Assembly: GCA_963800725.1 (NCBI GenBank)
Contig: CAWDCE010000008.1
Location: 62,001-126,000 of the forward strand
DNA from: Bog-473 sp963800725
GTDB taxonomy: Bacteria > Actinomycetota > Acidimicrobiia > Acidimicrobiales > RAAP-2
Direction: 5' to 3'
Length of the DNA: 64,000 nt
Shown: positions 60,201-64,000 of the stretch, one piece after another
How positions within the stretch are numbered: position 1 is the first letter of the stretch
Layout: each line of letters begins with the position of its first letter
The notes under the pieces: model-generated
What the model was told of the DNA's origin: nothing
What the model saw: only the letters and a program-made list of their open reading frames with translations
The model's database searches: none
Translations under genes and position numbers: made by a program

Positions 60201-63200
60201 GTGGTGCAGGCGGTCAAGGCGCAGGTGACGAGAAGGGTTCGGCCGCTGTTGGCCGCGCTCGGCGATGGCGGGCTTCATTGTCAGTCTCGGAAGTGCCGCG
60301 GGTGCGACCGACCCGCTGGTGCGGCCTCACCAACTCGCAAACGACGCCGTGCCGAAGGGCTCGACCGATCTGGGCCCCTCCTCCGATTCGCAGCAGTTGA
60401 GTTTCAGCGTGGTCTTGGCGCCGTCGAACGAGGCCGGACTCAAGTCGCTCTTGAGCAATCTCGACGACCCGTCGTCTCCTCAGTACCACCAGTGGCTCAA
60501 GCCCGGGCAGTTCGACGCCGAGTTCGGCCCGTCGCCGGCCCAGGTCGCAGCCGTGCAGTCGTGGCTCCATTCGCGCGGCATTGCCTCGACCTCGGTCTCG
60601 GGATCGACGGTGAGCGTGCAAGCGCCGGTCGGCACCGTCAACCAGGCGCTCGGAACCACCATCGAGCGTTACCGCCTCAGATCGGGCCAGCAGGGCTACG
60701 TGGCCAAGGACACGCCACTTGTCCCCGCCTCCCTCGCACAAGGACAGATCGCGTCGATCGTCGGGCTCAATACTTTGTCGCACTACTCACCAGAGCTGAT
60801 CACCCACACGCCGTCGTCGGGTGGATCGCCGCGGGCGCTGAGCCCGGCGACACCGGTCCCCGCGGCCAACGGTCCGAGCGCGTCCGCGGACGCATCGGCT
60901 GCGGCGAGCGACCTCGGTGCGACGACCTTGGATCAAATAGGCAACGACTACGGGATGCCAAACCTCTTCAGCCACGCCGAAACGGGCCACGGTGAGACGG
61001 TCGGCGTCTATGAGCTGGCCCCGCATACGGCGAGCGACGTCAGTTCGTACCTCTCGTGTTTTTCATTGACCAATGCCGTCTCGACGGTGACCGTTGATGG
61101 CGGGGGCACGGTCGACACGTCCGGAACCGCCGAGGCCGACCTCGACATCGAACAGGTGGCGACCCAGGCCCCGCAGGCTTCGATCATCTCGTACGAGGGA
61201 CCCAACACTGCGGCTGGTGCATACGACGTGTGGCACCAAATTGTGACGGCCGATGCCGCGCAAGCCATCTCGACGAGTTGGGGCGAGTGCGAAGCACTCG
61301 CGTCAGCTGACGGCAGTTCGTCGGGATGGACGGGCCTCTTCGCGCAGGCCGCGGCGCAAGGCCAAACGATCTTCGCCGCCACCGGCGACGCCGGGTCTGA
61401 GGACTGCATCTACACCGGTTCGAGTTCGCTCGCCGTCGATTACCCCGGTTCTGACCCCAACGTCGTGGCGGTGGGGGGCACCACGCTGAACCCGAACACC
61501 CACAGCGAAGTGGTGTGGAACGACTGTCAGACGAACGAGTCCTTGAGTTGCGCCGAAGCCAACTACGCCGGGGCGGGTGGTGGAGGACTCTCAACCATGG
61601 AGCAACGGCCGAGCTACCAACCGAGCATCGAGCCGGCCGAGTCGACCTGCCCACTCGCCGGGCAGTGTCGTGAAGTCCCCGACGTGTCGGCCAACGCGGG
61701 CACACCAATGTTGTTCGCCAACAGCGGCTACTGGGAAGAGGCCACCGGCACCAGCTTTGCCGCGCCATTGTGGGCCGGGATCACGGCGGACCACGACGAA
61801 GGGTGCACGTCAGGATCGGGTCAGATCGCACCTGCGCTCTATGCGCTCAATCAGCAAGGCGCGGCGAGCGACGCCAGCGCGTTCCGTGACATCACCGCTG
61901 GCGACAATGACTTCATCGGTGCCAACAATCACACCTATGCGGCAACCTCGGGCTATGACCTGGCCACCGGAATCGGTTCCCCGGTCGCCGCCGGGCTCTC
62001 GTGCCCCGAGGTCACTTCGGTCACCCCGGGTCAACCCGGGCACAACGTCACCTTGAGCGGGATCGGGCTCGACCATGCCAGCTTCACCTTCGGCACTGCG
62101 TCCGCCACCGTGGTCTCGGCCACCGACACCTCCGCGGTGGTGACCGTTCCCGCGGGGACCGGCACGGTGGCGGTCACCGGGACGAGCAGCGCGCTTGGTA
62201 CCGGCACGACGACCTCGACATTCACCTATCCGGCCATTACCACCCCCTCGCTCGCCTCGGGAGTCGTTGGTACGGCGTATTCCCAAGCACTCAGTGCGGT
62301 CGGCGTCTCGTCCCCGCTCACCTGGTCGATCAGTGCCGGCGCCCTGCCGCTTGGACTGAACTTGAACGCCTCGACGGGGGTGATCTCGGGCACGCCGACC
62401 ACCGCTGGGGCACCCGAGAGCGTGACGATTTCCTTGTCCGCCAACGGAGCGACTATCGCCCTCAACGCCACCTTCACCATCCAGATCTACAGTTTCGGTT
62501 CCACCACGACCCCGACCGTCACCCCCGGCGATGCGGATCTGGGGGCCCCGGTCACCTACGGCGCGACAGTGACCTCGAGCGGCGGCGTGCCGAGCGGCAC
62601 GGTCACCTTCAGCATCGGGACAACGTCGCTGTGTACGACGGGTGCGCTGGTGACGGGGTCGGCATCGTGCGCGTCCAGTGCGGCTCCCGCGGGAACCGAC
62701 ACGGTGACTGCCACCTATTCAGGTGACGCCACCTACATGGGCTCGGTTGGTTCGACAACGCTGGCGGTCACCGCTGGGCCCTACACCCCAATCACCCCGA
62801 CCCGAATCTGCGATACCCGGTCCGCCAATCCCTCGGGGTTGTCTGGCATGCCAGTTGCCCAATGCAACGGCGTGTTCAATTCCGGAAGCACGATCGTGGC
62901 CGGGGGGACCTTGAACATTGTGGTGGCGGGCAGCGGGTCGGTGGTCCCGGCCAATGCCACCTCGGTGGTGCTCAACGTCACCGTCGTGAATCCCACCGCC
63001 GACGGCTTCATCACCGCGTATCCGACCGGGGTCCCCACTCCGACGGCATCGAATGTGAACTACGTGGCCGGAGAAGTGATACCGAATCTGGTCGACGTCG
63101 GCATCGGCAACGGTGGCCAGGTTTCGTTCTTCGCCCATACCCAAAGCGACCTGGTGGTCGACATTGAAGGCTTCACCGCGCCCACCGCAGCAGCGGGGGC

Positions 63201-63969
63201 GGGTGCGGGGCTCTACACCCCGCTCGCTTCGCCGGCTCGGGTCTGTGACACCCGGACCTCGAGCCCGAGCAATGAGTGCACCGGGGAGCGGCTCGCGGCC
63301 GCCTCGATGATCCCGGTCAAGGTGGGGGGACTCGACTCGGTACCGACCAACGCCTCGGCGGTCGTGCTCAACGTCACCGACGTGGCGCCGACGGGTGCCG
63401 GTTTCATCACCGTCTATCCCGACGCAGCAGCGCGGCCGACGGCGTCCAACTTGAACTTCACCGCCGGCAAGATCACGGCGAACCGGGTGATCGTGCCGCT
63501 CTCTGCCGCCGGCAAGATCGACGTCTACAGTTCGCAATCTTCCGACGTGGTGGTCGACGTGTCGGGGTACTACTCGGGTCCGGGGGGCTCGGGGAGCGAG
63601 TTCAATGCCGAGGCCGCACCTGTACGGGTCTGTGACACCCGCACCGCGAGCCCGGTCAATCAATGCAGCGGCAAACCCGTCGCCGGGGGAAGCGCGTTGG
63701 CCGTCACGGTGGCGGGCCTGGCCGGGGTGCCGGCGAGTGGAGCAAAAGCCGTGGTCATCAACTTGACGGCGGTGGTCGCCCCCGCACCCACGTTCTTGAC
63801 GGTCTTTCCGGCCCTGCCGCTCCCGACTGCGTCGGACCTGAACCCCGCCACCGGAGAGATCCGGGCCAACCTCGTGGTGGCAACCGTGAGTGCGTCCGGC
63901 CAGATCTTGATCTACAACTTGGCGGGGACCATCAACGTCGTGGTCGACGTGATGGGTTGGTATTCGTGA
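60201..63969 (+). CDS. Secreted S53 (sedolisin/kumamolisin-like) serine peptidase with three C-terminal repeats (one apparent frameshift)
   Basis: About 1255 residues. The signal sequence (QVTRRVRPLLAALG then MAGFIVSLGSAAGA) is split by an extra base near 60260. A pro-kumamolisin domain follows (SFSVVLAPSNEAGLKSLLSN, SSPQYHQWLKPGQFDAEFGP). The catalytic domain has the E and D of AEADLDIEQVATQAP (about 61126-61170), the oxyanion aspartate in ATGDAGSEDC and the serine in TGTSFAAPLWAG (about 61744-61780), ending with a calcium site (FRDITAGDND, GYDLATGIGSP). After that come Ig-like domains (about 62239-62490 and 62500-62770), then three repeats. S53 enzymes usually work at acid pH and mature by self-cleavage. 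Confidence 0.9.
62779..63966 (+). repeat. Three tandem protein repeats of the 'CDTR' surface type
   Basis: Three copies of about 120-130 residues, beginning near 62779, 63211 and 63601. Each starts with P-x-R-I/V-CDTR, has a middle VVLNVT (or VVINLT) with PTxxGFITxYP, then ASNxN, and ends VVVDVxGYY or similar (LVVDIEGF, VVVDVSGYY, VVVDVMGWY). Related repeats with LLDTR occur at the ends of many actinobacterial secreted enzymes and are probably cell-wall or surface attachment modules. Confidence 0.75.
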
Positions 63970-64000
63970 ACCGACTCCCTGCGGCCACCGGCTTGTGCGC

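Overview
The window looks like chromosome of a high-GC actinobacterium, most likely in the class Acidimicrobiia. The grounds are the gene content and order: sepF-yggT-divIVA-lspA-rluD-dnaE, then aroC-aroK-aroB-aroQ-pepQ-efp-nusB, then pyrR-pyrB-pyrC-carA-carB-pyrD-pyrF-mihF-gmk-rpoZ-coaBC-metK-priA-def-fmt-rpe. mihF, a pseudo-PriA and a proteasome activator of the Bpa type are actinobacterial markers. GTG starts and ATGA overlaps are common. Class assignment is inference; no rRNA or tRNA gene was seen.

Layout. 1-4.2 kb: end of yggS, septum and cell-pole proteins (SepF, YggT, DivIVA), a histone-tailed DksA/TraR protein, LspA and an RluD-type pseudouridine synthase. 4.2-8.6 kb: a sigma-70 factor, a histidine phosphatase, an Rrf2 regulator, an alkaline-phosphatase-superfamily phosphodiesterase, Bpa and an RDD membrane protein. 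8.7-13 kb: dnaE and an unknown gene. 13.6-17.9 kb: a giant secreted protein with an M91-like protease motif, a degenerate metzincin-like segment, ricin-type lectin repeats and a discoidin domain. 18-22 kb: an unknown gene, a YyaL/DUF255 protein, an SDR oxidoreductase and a small unknown protein. 22.6-23.3 kb: a second discoidin protein, broken by an amber codon. 23.4-28.8 kb: menaquinone genes menE, menB, menA, menH and menD. 28.9-35 kb: carotenoid oxygenase, tyrS, a lipoprotein, a flavin reductase, small unknowns and an Nfu-type Fe-S protein. 35.1-40.3 kb: shikimate pathway, pepQ, efp and nusB. 40.4-58.2 kb: the pyrimidine operon and its housekeeping tail. 58.3-60.1 kb: a phosphonate-catabolism-like oxidoreductase/HAD pair. 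60.2-64 kb: a secreted S53 (kumamolisin-like) protease with three C-terminal repeats.

How the genes work together. The aro genes make chorismate, the precursor used by the men genes. The pyr genes make UMP under a recognisable PyrR-binding RNA hairpin just upstream of pyrR. The secreted S53 protease and the M91-like protein suggest extracellular proteolysis; S53 enzymes are usually acid-active, which would fit an acidophile.

Sequence quality. About 35 single-base frameshifts are needed to restore full-length proteins, many in essential genes (dnaE, tyrS, aroC, aroK, aroB, carA, rpoZ, sepF). Restored lengths match the families closely. I read these as sequencing or assembly indels and annotate the genes across them; shift positions are approximate.
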